Assembly: GCF_012427705.1 (NCBI RefSeq)
Contig: NZ_CP048602.1
Location: forward strand, 3,844,001 to 3,908,000
Source of the DNA: Vreelandella piezotolerans
GTDB lineage: Bacteria > Pseudomonadota > Gammaproteobacteria > Pseudomonadales > Halomonadaceae
Direction: 5' to 3'
Length of the DNA stretch: 64,000 nucleotides
Below the pieces are notes generated by a model that made no database searches, was not told the origin of the DNA, and saw only the letters and a program-made list of their open reading frames with translations. Positions 54,054-63,387 of this stretch are shown here, piece by piece. The position numbers were made by a program, and so were the translations under genes. The first letter of the stretch is position 1. The number at the start of each line of letters is the position of its first letter.

Positions 54054-54867
54054 CGAGGGGACGCTGACTGACGGGTGGGCCAACCAGCGGGTGCTGTTGA
54101 CCGGGGCTAGCGGCGGCATCGGTGCCGCCCTGGCCGAGGCACTGGTTCAGCGTGGCGCACGGCTACTGATCACGGGCCGCAACCCAACGGCACTCGATGC
54201 GCTGGTCGCGCAGTTTCCCGAGCACATCGACGCGGTGTGCGCCGACTTGACCCTTGCCGAGGATCGCCACCGCCTCATCGGAGCGGCTCATCTAGCTGGC
54301 TGCAACATGCTGATCAATGCGGCGGGGAGCAATCAGACAGGCTTTTTCGACACGACCACTGACGCTGACATCGAGCAGCTCATTACCATCAACCTGACCG
54401 CCACACTGCAGCTGACCCGCGCCCTGCTGCCGCAACTGATGGCCCATCCCCAGGCGACCATCGTGACGATCGGCTCTACGTTTGGTCAGTTGGGTTATCC
54501 AGGCCAAGTCTCCTACTGTGCCACCAAGTTCGCGCTACGCGGCTTTAGCGAAGCGTTACGACGTGAACTGGCCGATACGCGGGTACGAGTCATATACATC
54601 GCTCCTCGCGCCACGCGCACTGCCATGAATTCGCCGCAAACCGACGCGCTGAACGCGGCGCTGGGTAACGCCGTCGATATGCCCAGCGCGGTGGCGCTGG
54701 CAATCGTCCGGGCTGTCGAACATCGCCGCGAGGAGCTGCAAATTGGTCGACAGGAGCGTTTCTTTACCCGCTTGAACTCCCTTTGGCCAGGCGCGGTGGA
54801 TCGCGCCCTGCTACGTCAACTTCCCATGATTCGCCGCTTTGTGACTTCGAAGGAGCCCACACCATGA
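54040..54867 (+). CDS. Short-chain dehydrogenase/reductase
   Basis: 275 residues. Cofactor motif LLTGASGGIGAALAEAL near residue 20 with TGRNP after the second strand (NADP likely), NAAGSN, catalytic Ser in IGSTFGQLGYPG and YCATK as the Tyr-x3-Lys pair. The C-terminal tail (residues 230-275) is basic and slightly hydrophobic. It overlaps the HDO gene by 14 bp. In context it could reduce an acyl or keto intermediate. Confidence 0.9.
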   Translation: MRWPSEGTLTDGWANQRVLLTGASGGIGAALAEALVQRGARLLITGRNPTALDALVAQFPEHIDAVCADLTLAEDRHRLIGAAHLAGCNMLINAAGSNQTGFFDTTTDADIEQLITINLTATLQLTRALLPQLMAHPQATIVTIGSTFGQLGYPGQVSYCATKFALRGFSEALRRELADTRVRVIYIAPRATRTAMNSPQTDALNAALGNAVDMPSAVALAIVRAVEHRREELQIGRQERFFTRLNSLWPGAVDRALLRQLPMIRRFVTSKEPTP

Positions 54868-55541
54868 CGCGTTCGATCGACATGTTCACTACGAAGGCTT
54901 TGCGTCGCACGCTGTTCGCCACCGCTGTTGGACTGTTCAGCCTGCCCAGCGTTGCCAGCGACCTCGACACGCCGACAGTCGCCGACACCCTAGCAGAGTT
55001 ACAACAGCGCTGGGCAGAGATTCAATACGCCTTACCACAGGAGCAGCAAGAAGCCGCCTTGAGCCAGTTAGGGGATGACGCCGACCAGTGGGTCGAGCGC
55101 TATCCGGAAGCTGCCGAGCTGCATATTTGGGCAGGTATCGTTCGCTCCAGCGAAGCGGGGGCCAATGGTGGGCTGGGCGCGCTGGGACTGGTGAAGGAAG
55201 CCAAACGAGAGTTCGAGACGGCGCTCGAGCTCGATCCGCTGGCGCTCGAAGGCTCGGCGTATACCAGCTTGGGAGCGCTCTACTACCAAGTACCCGGCTG
55301 GCCGATTGGGTTCGGCGATGACGAGAAAGCCGAGTGGCATTTGCAGCGCGCTTTGGCCATTAATCCCGAAGGGATCGACAGCCTCTATTTCTGGGGCGAC
55401 TATTTACATGAGCAAGGCCGCGATGCCGAAGCACGCCAAGTCTTGGAGAGTGCGCTCTTGGCACCGCCCAGAGAGGGCCGCGAATTGGCCGATAGCGGCC
55501 GCCGTGGCGAGATACGTCAGCTACTCGCTGAGCTAGAATAG
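54864..55541 (+). CDS. Exported tetratricopeptide-repeat protein
   Basis: 225 residues from ATG 54864, overlapping the SDR stop as ATGA. A signal peptide (LFATAVGLFSLPSVAS) and helical repeats follow: AELHIWAGIVRSSE, AKREFETALELDPLALEG, AEWHLQRALAINPEG and AEARQVLESALLAP. Periplasmic scaffold resembling TRAP-associated TatT proteins. It may carry or sense the operon product; unknown. Confidence 0.8.
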   Translation: MTRSIDMFTTKALRRTLFATAVGLFSLPSVASDLDTPTVADTLAELQQRWAEIQYALPQEQQEAALSQLGDDADQWVERYPEAAELHIWAGIVRSSEAGANGGLGALGLVKEAKREFETALELDPLALEGSAYTSLGALYYQVPGWPIGFGDDEKAEWHLQRALAINPEGIDSLYFWGDYLHEQGRDAEARQVLESALLAPPREGRELADSGRRGEIRQLLAELE

Positions 55542-55563
55542 CCCCGATAGAACAAGGAGCCTT

Positions 55564-56241
55564 ATGCGCATTTTGTTGGTAGAAGACGACCCTAGCTTAG
55601 CCTCGGGTATCCGTTTGGCGTTAAAGCCCGAACACTACACCGTGGACCACCTGAGCGATGGGGCGACCGCGCTCAATGCGCTCACCGAGGGCGAGCCGTT
55701 CGATGCGGTGATTCTCGACCTGGGATTACCGCGCCTGGACGGCATGGAAGTGCTGAATGCCGTGCGTCGTCACGGCAGTCACGTTCCCATTCTCGTTCTC
55801 ACTGCCCGCGATGCGGTGGATAACCGCATCGCGGGGCTCGACGCAGGGGCCGACGACTACCTCACCAAACCCTTCGAGGTGGCTGAGCTCAAGGCCCGTT
55901 TGCGCGCTCTGTTACGGCGCAGTCAAGGACAAACCAGCAGCCTGCTCACCTATCGGGGGATTACGCTAGATCCTCATACGCTGCACGTTGGCTACCAGGG
56001 GGCGTCCGTAACGCTATCTCGCCGCGAGCTGACGCTACTGCAGGAGTTCATGAGCCATCCCGGCCGCGTCTTCACCCGCGACACGCTCACGCGGCTCGTC
56101 TACGGCTGGGAAGAGGACGTCGAGAGCAATGCCATCGAGGTGCATATTCACCATCTGCGGCGAAAGCTGTTTTCCGATGCCATCCGCACGGTGCGCGGCA
56201 TTGGCTACGTCATGGACAAACCCGCTAAGGACGAGGCATGA
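55564..56241 (+). CDS. OmpR-family response regulator of the hemolysin-family operon
   Basis: 225 residues: receiver with VEDDPS, Asp in AVILDLGLPRLDG, Thr in LVLTARDAV and Lys in YLTKPF, then a winged helix ending IRTVRGIGYVMD. QseB/PmrA-like. AAGGAG upstream. The kinase gene overlaps it as ATGA. Being the sixth gene of the operon, the system probably controls it and its membrane-lipid or envelope output. Confidence 0.92.
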   Translation: MRILLVEDDPSLASGIRLALKPEHYTVDHLSDGATALNALTEGEPFDAVILDLGLPRLDGMEVLNAVRRHGSHVPILVLTARDAVDNRIAGLDAGADDYLTKPFEVAELKARLRALLRRSQGQTSSLLTYRGITLDPHTLHVGYQGASVTLSRRELTLLQEFMSHPGRVFTRDTLTRLVYGWEEDVESNAIEVHIHHLRRKLFSDAIRTVRGIGYVMDKPAKDEA

Positions 56242-57641
56242 CATCGATTCGTCAACGCACGCTGGGGCTGGCACTCTTGGTGTTTGGCGTCAGCATGCTG
56301 GTCATTGGCTTCATCAGCTACCGCTATGCCGCGCACGAAATCGAAGAACTCTACGATGCCAGCCTGGCCCAAAATGCGCGCCTGCTGGAAGGGCTGCTGC
56401 AAGCACCGCTACCCGATGACGACCGCGACATTCTGCTGAACAGCCTCGAAGAGGCATTGCTTCGCGCCGAGCAGTCGGATAAACGCTTTGCGGGCCATCG
56501 CTACGAAAGCAAGCTCGCCTTTCAATTATGGGAAGAGGACCGTCTGCTGCTGCGCTCTGCCAGCGCGCCGCACACCCCATTGGTTCAGCAACCCGCCGGT
56601 TACTCGACGCTCACGGTCAATGAGTATGCTTGGCGCGTGTACGTGCTGGATGTTCCCAACAGCACCAAACGGGTGGTCGTCAGCGAGCGCGAGGACGTGC
56701 GTGGCGAGCTGATCAGCGCCGTGGCGCTGCGTACCCTGATGCCCGACCTCATCGGGCTGCCCTTTCTAACGCTGCTGCTATGGTGGTCCATTGGCTGGGG
56801 GCTGGCACCTTTGTCTCGCCTGGCCGAGCAGATCCGTAACCGCGATCCGCACAATCTCAAACCATTACCGCTCTATCCGATGCCCCAGGAGTTGGGCACC
56901 ATCGCTGGCGCCCTGAATCGACTGCTGGAGCGGCTGCGCCAACTGCGCGTGCGCGAACAGCGCTTCATTGCCGATGCCGCCCACGAGCTGCGCACTCCCT
57001 TGGCCGTGCTGGATCTTCATGCCCAGAACGCCCTGGCGGCCGATAACGCCGAAGATCGTGAAGAGTCGCTGCATCACTTGCGCAGCGGGGTGGCTCGCTC
57101 GACGCGTCTCGTGTCCCAGCTGCTTACTCTGGCGCGCCTCGATCCCGAAGAGGAGCCGCTGCCAGAGCTACGCTACGCCAACGTCCTGCTGGAAACCCAG
57201 GAAACCCTGGCCAAGCTCTCGCCACTGGCCGCCGAACGCCAGCAACAGCTGCTGCTCGATGCCGATGAGCACGCCGACTGGCGTATGGAGGAGGAGCCCG
57301 GCGCCATCGAAACGCTGATACAAAACCTGGTGGGTAACGCGATACAGCACTCTCCAGATCAGAGCACCATCACGGTGACGCTCGACGCGACTCCCCAGGG
57401 GATGACGATCATGGTCGACGATCAAGGTCCGGGCATCCCCGCCCAAGCGCGCAGTCGGGTCATCGAACGCTTCCAGCGTGCAGGCCCGGGAGCGGGTGCG
57501 GGGCTCGGGCTTTCCATCGTCGAGCGTTTGGTCAAACGCCACGAAGGCTTGTTGCGGTTGGAAGAGGCTCCAAACGGCGGCCTGCGGGTGAGAGCGGTCG
57601 TGGCAAGAGATGCGTTGACGCAGCGCCAGGCAAAAGAATGA
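56238..57641 (+). CDS. Sensor histidine kinase of the hemolysin-family operon
   Basis: 467 residues: first membrane helix (LGLALLVFGVSMLVIGFISY), periplasmic domain of about 135 residues, second helix (LIGLPFLTLLLWWSIGWGL), HAMP-like linker, ADAAHELRTPLAVLDLH phospho-acceptor, NLVGNAIQHSP, VDDQGPGIP and GAGAGLGLSIVERL. QseC-like. Last gene of the operon; its signal is unknown. Confidence 0.92.
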   Translation: MTSIRQRTLGLALLVFGVSMLVIGFISYRYAAHEIEELYDASLAQNARLLEGLLQAPLPDDDRDILLNSLEEALLRAEQSDKRFAGHRYESKLAFQLWEEDRLLLRSASAPHTPLVQQPAGYSTLTVNEYAWRVYVLDVPNSTKRVVVSEREDVRGELISAVALRTLMPDLIGLPFLTLLLWWSIGWGLAPLSRLAEQIRNRDPHNLKPLPLYPMPQELGTIAGALNRLLERLRQLRVREQRFIADAAHELRTPLAVLDLHAQNALAADNAEDREESLHHLRSGVARSTRLVSQLLTLARLDPEEEPLPELRYANVLLETQETLAKLSPLAAERQQQLLLDADEHADWRMEEEPGAIETLIQNLVGNAIQHSPDQSTITVTLDATPQGMTIMVDDQGPGIPAQARSRVIERFQRAGPGAGAGLGLSIVERLVKRHEGLLRLEEAPNGGLRVRAVVARDALTQRQAKE

Positions 57642-57761
57642 GAAAAAATGTAACACGGGGGATGTCTTAAGATTGTGATAAGAATTCCGTGCAAATGTGA
57701 AGGTACAAAGCAGGCGCGTGGTGAATGACCTGCTTCTTCACAACCACGGAGGTACCCCTCG

Positions 57762-58379
57762 ATGAACCAACTCATGCACTCACATAAGCCGCTCGTTCAG
57801 TTTGGTGCGACTCCGTTGCTCACGACGCCGACGCCCAAGCAGTTGACGCCCGATAGCCCGGCCATGTCGGTACTCACCGACTTTACTCATGTCATGCCGC
57901 AATCGATCGCAGGCGACACGCCCATCGATGACGCTCATCTGAAAATGCGCCATGGCGGTATTCGTTTACTATTCGTGATGGACAAACAGTCCCACTGCGT
58001 GGGCGTGCTCACCGCCAAAGAGGTCATCGGTACCCGGCGCATCAATCTGGCCATGCAGCAGCGTAACCTAGAGCGCTCCGAAGTGACCGCCGCCATGATC
58101 ATGACACCCTGGGAGAAACTCAGCGCCATGCCGCTGGAGCAGCTCGCGTCGCTCACCATCGAAGACCTCGTCCTCTCCATGGAAAGCTTTACCGAGCAGC
58201 ATCTGTTGATTACCGAGCGCAAGCCAAACCAGGAGCTCAGCGTAAGAGGCATCATTTCTGCCACTGATATCCAGTCGGCCATGGGCAGCCGTTTGAATAC
58301 CCAACCACCCACGACGGTGGTTCCCATGGCGCGCAGCTTCGCCGATATCTGCCAAGTCATTACCGGCCACGACTTATAA
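57762..58379 (+). CDS. CBS-domain protein
   Basis: 205 residues with two CBS-like halves: SVLTDFTHVMPQSIAGDTPI and later AAMIMTPWEKLSAMPLEQLA, with GGIRLLFVMDKQSHCVGVLT and RGIISATDIQSAMG. Such pairs bind adenine nucleotides or sense ionic strength. GGAGGTACC precedes the ATG. Standing alone before a strong terminator; partner unknown. Confidence 0.82.
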   Translation: MNQLMHSHKPLVQFGATPLLTTPTPKQLTPDSPAMSVLTDFTHVMPQSIAGDTPIDDAHLKMRHGGIRLLFVMDKQSHCVGVLTAKEVIGTRRINLAMQQRNLERSEVTAAMIMTPWEKLSAMPLEQLASLTIEDLVLSMESFTEQHLLITERKPNQELSVRGIISATDIQSAMGSRLNTQPPTTVVPMARSFADICQVITGHDL

Positions 58380-58440
58380 GCCACCAAGGCGCGTGGTCTT
58401 AAGTGCCACGCCGCCTGTCGACATATAGGCTTCTAACGAA

Positions 58441-58473
58441 ACGCCCCTTATCCAACGATAAGGGGCGTTTTTA
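58441..58473. terminator. Strong terminator between CBS gene and nhaD
   Basis: ACGCCCCTTATC-CAAC-GATAAGGGGCGT followed by TTTTATT: a perfect 12-base stem. On the plus strand it ends the CBS gene; with AACGAAACG in front it could also serve the minus strand weakly. Confidence 0.92.
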
Positions 58474-58516
58474 TTGGTCTGCCTAACCAAGCGGCTAGGC
58501 AGGATAGCCAACCGCC

Positions 58517-59983
58517 TTAGAAAAGACTGGCGTTGATCAGCAGGTGTGCCACGATACTGGCTACGTAACCTAACAAAATAGCGGGCACCCAGCGCAAATG
58601 CACCGCAAACGTGTAGATACCACGGGCTTGCCCCATCAGCGCTACCCCGGCAGCCGATCCCATGGAGAGCAGGCTGCCCCCCACACCGGCCGTTAGGGTG
58701 ATCAGCAGCCAGTTGCCTTCCGACATATCCGGCGCCATGGAGAGCACGGCGAACATCACTGGAATGTTATCCACCACCGCTGAGATCAGCCCCAGAACGA
58801 CGTTGGCCCACACCGGGTCCCAGCCGCCGTAAAGCGTTTCCGAAAGCAGGCTGAGATAGCCCATGAACCCCAGGCCACCCACACACATCACCACCCCGTA
58901 GAAGAACAGCAGCGTGTCCCACTCGGAGCGGGCGATACGGCTGAAGATATCGAACGGCACCACGCTGCCTAGCTGTTCCAGCTTTTTCCAATCTCCGCGG
59001 CGGGAGTAACGCTCACGTTTGCGCTCCAGCGAGCGGGGCAAACTGCGACGCAGGTAATAGCCAAAGAATTGCAGCAGGCCTAGACCAAACATCATGCCCA
59101 TAGCGGGCGGCAGGTACAGAATCGAGTGGCACAGCACCGAGATCGCCACGGTGATCAAGAACAGTACGATGATGCGCCGGGCGCCCCGCTTCAACCACAC
59201 GTTTTCGGTGAGCGCAGCGGGCTGACGATTGACGATGAAAAAGTTCATGATCACCGCAGGCACCATGAAATTCACGATGGCAGGTACCAACAGTGCAAAG
59301 AAGCCTTCGAAAGGCACCTGACCGGCTTGCCACACCATCAGTGTGGTGATATCGCCAAACGGGCTGAACGCACCACCGGCGTTGGAGGCCACCACCACGT
59401 TGACACAGCAGAGGCTGATAAACTTGTTATCCCCCTCGGCGACCTTTAGCACCACCGCACACATCAGCATGGCAGTCGTCATGTTGTTGGCGATGGACGA
59501 AATACCGAACGCCAAACAGCCGGTAATCCAGAATAGGCTCCGGTAGCTAAACCCCTTGCGCACCAGCCACGCACGCAGTGCATCGAACACACGACGCTCT
59601 TCCATGGCGTTGATGTACGTCATCGCCACCAGGAGGAACAGCAGCAGCTCGGTATACTCGAGCAGCGTCTCTTTGAAGGCGCTCTCTGCCTCATGGGGCA
59701 TACCCGCTTGTACGTAGACCCACGCGACCATGGCCCAGATCAGGCCAGCGGCCACCAGAACCGGTTTGGATTTACGCATGTGGATGATTTCTTCACTCAT
59801 GACCAGGGCATAGGCCAGAATGAAAATGGTCACGGAGGCAATACCGGCAAGCGAGGTGGTGAGATCGAGGGGGCCAGCAGCAGCAAAAGCAAGAGAGGGA
59901 AAAGCGAAGAGGCAGAGTGCGGTCAACAACCAAGCAACGCGGCAAGCGGGATGCCGAGTTGCAAGGACGTTAGGTGGTTTCAT
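58517..59983 (-). CDS. nhaD: NhaD-type sodium/proton antiporter
   Basis: 488 residues with about 12 hydrophobic segments after a signal-like N-terminus. Blocks of the NhaD/ArsB superfamily: LEYTELLLFLLVAMTYINAMEE, SSIANNMTTAMLMCAVVLKV, ASNAGGAFSPFGDITTLM and the second inverted repeat ISAVVDNIPVMFAVLSMA (given in part). Exports Na+ or Li+ at alkaline pH; typical for halophilic and marine gammaproteobacteria and consistent with a Halomonas host. Confidence 0.92.
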   Translation of the reverse strand: MKPPNVLATRHPACRVAWLLTALCLFAFPSLAFAAAGPLDLTTSLAGIASVTIFILAYALVMSEEIIHMRKSKPVLVAAGLIWAMVAWVYVQAGMPHEAESAFKETLLEYTELLLFLLVAMTYINAMEERRVFDALRAWLVRKGFSYRSLFWITGCLAFGISSIANNMTTAMLMCAVVLKVAEGDNKFISLCCVNVVVASNAGGAFSPFGDITTLMVWQAGQVPFEGFFALLVPAIVNFMVPAVIMNFFIVNRQPAALTENVWLKRGARRIIVLFLITVAISVLCHSILYLPPAMGMMFGLGLLQFFGYYLRRSLPRSLERKRERYSRRGDWKKLEQLGSVVPFDIFSRIARSEWDTLLFFYGVVMCVGGLGFMGYLSLLSETLYGGWDPVWANVVLGLISAVVDNIPVMFAVLSMAPDMSEGNWLLITLTAGVGGSLLSMGSAAGVALMGQARGIYTFAVHLRWVPAILLGYVASIVAHLLINASLF

Positions 59984-60138
59984 AGCAGCGTGATCCTGGC
60001 AGGGTTAGAGAGTACCGCCACGATCATAAGCACACTAACTATGTGCTGCAACGCAGCGATGGCGCATAAGATGCGGCCATTTGCCGCATCTTGTAAAGCG
60101 CTTTATTCATTCGATTGCAATTAATTGTGACGCTTCGA

Positions 60139-61965
60139 TCATTCAACGGTCACGCTCTTGGCAAGGTTACGCGGTTGATCCACATCGGTGCCTTTCAGGA
60201 CCGCCACATGATAGCTCAGAAGCTGCAGTGGCAAGGTATAGAGTAGCGGTGCCAGCGCTTCGTGAACATTCGGTAGCTCCAAAACGTGAATATCGTCTTG
60301 GGAGTTAATCCCTACCTTTTGATCGGCAAATACGAATAGCTGTCCCCCACGGGCGCGTACTTCTTGGAGATTGGATTTTAGCTTTTCCAGCAGGTCATCG
60401 TTGGGGGCTACCGAGATGACCGGCATCTCGCTATCCACCAGCGCCAGCGGGCCGTGTTTGAGCTCGCCGGCCGGATAGGCTTCCGCGTGGATATAGGAAA
60501 TCTCCTTGAGCTTCAGCGCGCCTTCTAAAGCAATGGGGTAGTGCGCCCCACGACCCAGGAAGAGCGCGTGATGCTTCTCTGCAAATGCCTGAGAAAGCAC
60601 TTCGATCTGCCGATCGAGACCCAACACCTGCTGACAGAGCGCGGGCAGTGCCTGCAGGGCGCCAATGATCTCTGGCTGCGCTGGCTGGCCCTTCGCTTTA
60701 CTGACCGATAGCGTCAGCAGCATCAGCGCAATCAACTGAGTGGTAAACGCTTTGGTCGAGGCGACGCCAATTTCTGGGCCCGCGCGGGTCATCAGCGACA
60801 TGTCGGACTCCCGCACCAGGGAGCTTCCGGGCACGTTGCAGATCGCCAGCGAGCCGACATAGTTCAGCGTCTTGGCAAAGCGCAGCGCCGCCAGCGTATC
60901 GGCGGTTTCTCCAGATTGGGAGAGCGTGACGAACAGTGTCCCTTCCGGCACGACTGGGTGACGGTAGCGATACTCGGAGGCCACTTCGACCTGTACCGGC
61001 ACCCCGGCGTAGCGCTCCAACCAGTAACGCGCCACCAAGCCTGCATGATAGCTGGTGCCGCAGGCAATGATATGCACCTGCCGGGCTTTCTGGAACAACG
61101 CCTGGGCCTCTGGCCCAAAACTTTCGACCAGTACGCTGCTGGCGCTCAGCCGACCTTCCAGAGCGGCTTCGATAACCTTGGGTTGCTCGAAAATTTCCTT
61201 GAGCATGTAGTGACGATACTCGCCCTTGCTGGCCGCGCCGTCGCCATGCTCAAAGGTATGCACCGGGCGCTCGGCCGTATCGCCTTGCCGATCGACGATG
61301 CGAAGGGCACCGCCCTCACGCAGCTCGACTACATCGCCCTCTTCCAGGTAGATAAAGCGATCGGTCACCTGTAAAAGCGCCAGCGGGTCAGAGGCTAAAA
61401 AGGCTTCGTCGATCCCGACACCAACGACTAGCGGGCTTCCTTGGCGCGCGCCCACCACCACATTGGGTTCGGTCACGCTCATCACGCCCAGTGCGTAAGC
61501 ACCGCCAAGACCATGCACGATCTCCTGCGTCGCCTCGAACAGCGTTTTGCCCGCAGCGAGTGTTTCCGCCAGCAGGTGGGCGATCACTTCGGTATCGGTT
61601 TCCGAAGTGAACGTGTAACCGCTACCTTGCAGCGTCTCTTTGATCTGCTCGTAGTTTTCGATGATGCCGTTATGAACCACGGCAACGGTATCGCTGCTGT
61701 GATGCGGATGCGCATTGGCCTCGGAGGGTTTACCGTGCGTGGCCCAGCGAGTGTGCGCAATACCGCTACTGCCCGGTAACGCCGCAATATCCAATCGTTC
61801 GGCCAGTGCCGAGACCTTACCCAAGGCACGGTGCCGCGTTAAGGCACCGTCGTTCAGCACCGTCATGCCAGAGGAGTCATAACCGCGATACTCCAGACGT
61901 TTGAGTCCTTCCAGCAAAATTCCCTGCACATTGCGCTGTGCAACCGCTGCGACGATGCCACACAT
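60139..61965 (-). CDS. glmS: Glutamine-fructose-6-phosphate aminotransferase
   Basis: First enzyme of UDP-GlcNAc synthesis. 608 residues: CGIVAAVAQRNVQGIL with the N-terminal nucleophile Cys2, GIAHTRWATHGKPSE, then two SIS domains (IIACGTSYHAGLVARYWLE and LFLGRGAHYPIALEGALK) and the C-terminal NLAKSVTVE. AGGAGAAAG precedes the ATG. glmU lies 53 bp upstream on the same strand, so the two steps are probably one operon. Confidence 0.97.
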   Translation of the reverse strand: MCGIVAAVAQRNVQGILLEGLKRLEYRGYDSSGMTVLNDGALTRHRALGKVSALAERLDIAALPGSSGIAHTRWATHGKPSEANAHPHHSSDTVAVVHNGIIENYEQIKETLQGSGYTFTSETDTEVIAHLLAETLAAGKTLFEATQEIVHGLGGAYALGVMSVTEPNVVVGARQGSPLVVGVGIDEAFLASDPLALLQVTDRFIYLEEGDVVELREGGALRIVDRQGDTAERPVHTFEHGDGAASKGEYRHYMLKEIFEQPKVIEAALEGRLSASSVLVESFGPEAQALFQKARQVHIIACGTSYHAGLVARYWLERYAGVPVQVEVASEYRYRHPVVPEGTLFVTLSQSGETADTLAALRFAKTLNYVGSLAICNVPGSSLVRESDMSLMTRAGPEIGVASTKAFTTQLIALMLLTLSVSKAKGQPAQPEIIGALQALPALCQQVLGLDRQIEVLSQAFAEKHHALFLGRGAHYPIALEGALKLKEISYIHAEAYPAGELKHGPLALVDSEMPVISVAPNDDLLEKLKSNLQEVRARGGQLFVFADQKVGINSQDDIHVLELPNVHEALAPLLYTLPLQLLSYHVAVLKGTDVDQPRNLAKSVTVE

Positions 61966-62018
61966 AACTCTTTCTCCTAGGGCGTTTGCACGCCGTATTA
62001 TTCAACGTGTCGATGCAC

Positions 62019-63386
62019 TTATTTAGTCGTTTTCACCGGGCGCGGCCAGTCGGGCTTCTCTAGCTGTCGGCTGCGGGTCACGGCCAGGGCGTGCTCGGCG
62101 ACGTCTTTGGCAATCGTGGATCCCGCGCCGACGGTGGCCCCTTTGCCCACCGTGACGGGTGCCACCAGCGCGGTATTGGAACCGATGAAGGCATTATCGC
62201 CAATCTCGGTGCGGTGCTTGTTTACGCCGTCGTAATTGCAGGTGATGGTGCCCGCGCCCACGTTCACATCGCGCCCCAGACGAGCATCCCCCACATAACT
62301 CAAATGATTGATTTTGCTTCCTTCACCCACGTCAGCGTTTTTGGTTTCGACAAAATTACCGACCTTGGCTTTGACCGCCAAGCGGGTTCCGGGGCGCAGC
62401 CGCGCGTAGGGTCCCACCTGATTAAGGCCCGCCGCCACGGTCGTATCGACCACGCTGTGGCTGTGAATCTCGCTTTCCGCGCCGATGGTGCTGTTCTTGA
62501 TGACGCAGTAGGGCCCAACCCGCACGCCTTCGCCAAGTTCGACGTTCCCTTCGAACACGCAGCCTACGTCGATGAAGACATCGTGGCCGCAGGTGAGCTT
62601 ACCGCGCACGTCGATGCGTGCGGGGTCGGCCAAGGCAACGCCTTGAGCCATCAGCGTCTCCGCCATCTGCTGCTGGTAGGCACGCTCTAGACGGGCCATT
62701 TGCACGCGATTATTGACCCCTTCCACCTCTGTGGCAGCGTGTGGCTGTGCGGTGGCGACCTTGATGCCCTCACTGGCCGCCATGGCGATCACGTCGGTCA
62801 GGTAGTACTCTCCCTGGGCATTCTCTGCCGAGAGTTGGGGCAGCCAACGCTTCAGTTGAGCGCTGGTCATGGCCATGATGCCGGTGTTGCACTCGTTAAT
62901 CGCCAGCTGCTCCTCGTTGGCATCTTTCTGCTCGACGATCGCCACGGCGTGGCCCTCGGCATCGCGCACGATACGCCCATAGCCACTGGGATCTTCCAGC
63001 GTGACGGTGAGCAGGCCCATGTGCTGCTCATCCACCTTGGCCAGCAAGTCGGCCAACGTATCGCGACGAATCAGCGGCACGTCGCCATATAGTACCAACA
63101 CGATACCGCTGCCCAACTGAGGCTGCGCCTGAGCCACCGCATGTCCGGTGCCTTTTTGCTCTTCCTGCAGTGCAAACGAGACATCATACTCCGCCAACGC
63201 GTCGCGAAGTTGGTCAGCACCATGGCCAATCACCACGTGGGTACGACTCGGGTTCAGGCCACTGGCCGTTGCCAGTACGTGCTCTACCATGGGCTTACCC
63301 GCTAGCGTGTGCAGTACTTTGGGCAACTGAGAGCGCATCCGTGTGCCTTTACCTGCGGCTAAGATGACGATATCGAGGTCGTGCAT
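62019..63386 (-). CDS. glmU: Bifunctional GlcN-1-P acetyltransferase / GlcNAc-1-P uridyltransferase
   Basis: 455 residues from ATG 63386 (AGGTGA upstream; the longer frame reaches into apbE and is rejected). N-terminal pyrophosphorylase ILAAGKGTRMRSQLPKVL, QQEQKGTGHA-like EEQKGTGHAVAQAQ and YGDVPLI; C-terminal left-handed beta-helix with hexapeptide repeats and RPGTRLAVKAKVGNFVETK, CNYDGVNKHRTEIGD. Makes UDP-GlcNAc for peptidoglycan and LPS. Confidence 0.96.
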   Translation of the reverse strand: MHDLDIVILAAGKGTRMRSQLPKVLHTLAGKPMVEHVLATASGLNPSRTHVVIGHGADQLRDALAEYDVSFALQEEQKGTGHAVAQAQPQLGSGIVLVLYGDVPLIRRDTLADLLAKVDEQHMGLLTVTLEDPSGYGRIVRDAEGHAVAIVEQKDANEEQLAINECNTGIMAMTSAQLKRWLPQLSAENAQGEYYLTDVIAMAASEGIKVATAQPHAATEVEGVNNRVQMARLERAYQQQMAETLMAQGVALADPARIDVRGKLTCGHDVFIDVGCVFEGNVELGEGVRVGPYCVIKNSTIGAESEIHSHSVVDTTVAAGLNQVGPYARLRPGTRLAVKAKVGNFVETKNADVGEGSKINHLSYVGDARLGRDVNVGAGTITCNYDGVNKHRTEIGDNAFIGSNTALVAPVTVGKGATVGAGSTIAKDVAEHALAVTRSRQLEKPDWPRPVKTTK

Positions 63387-63387
63387 G

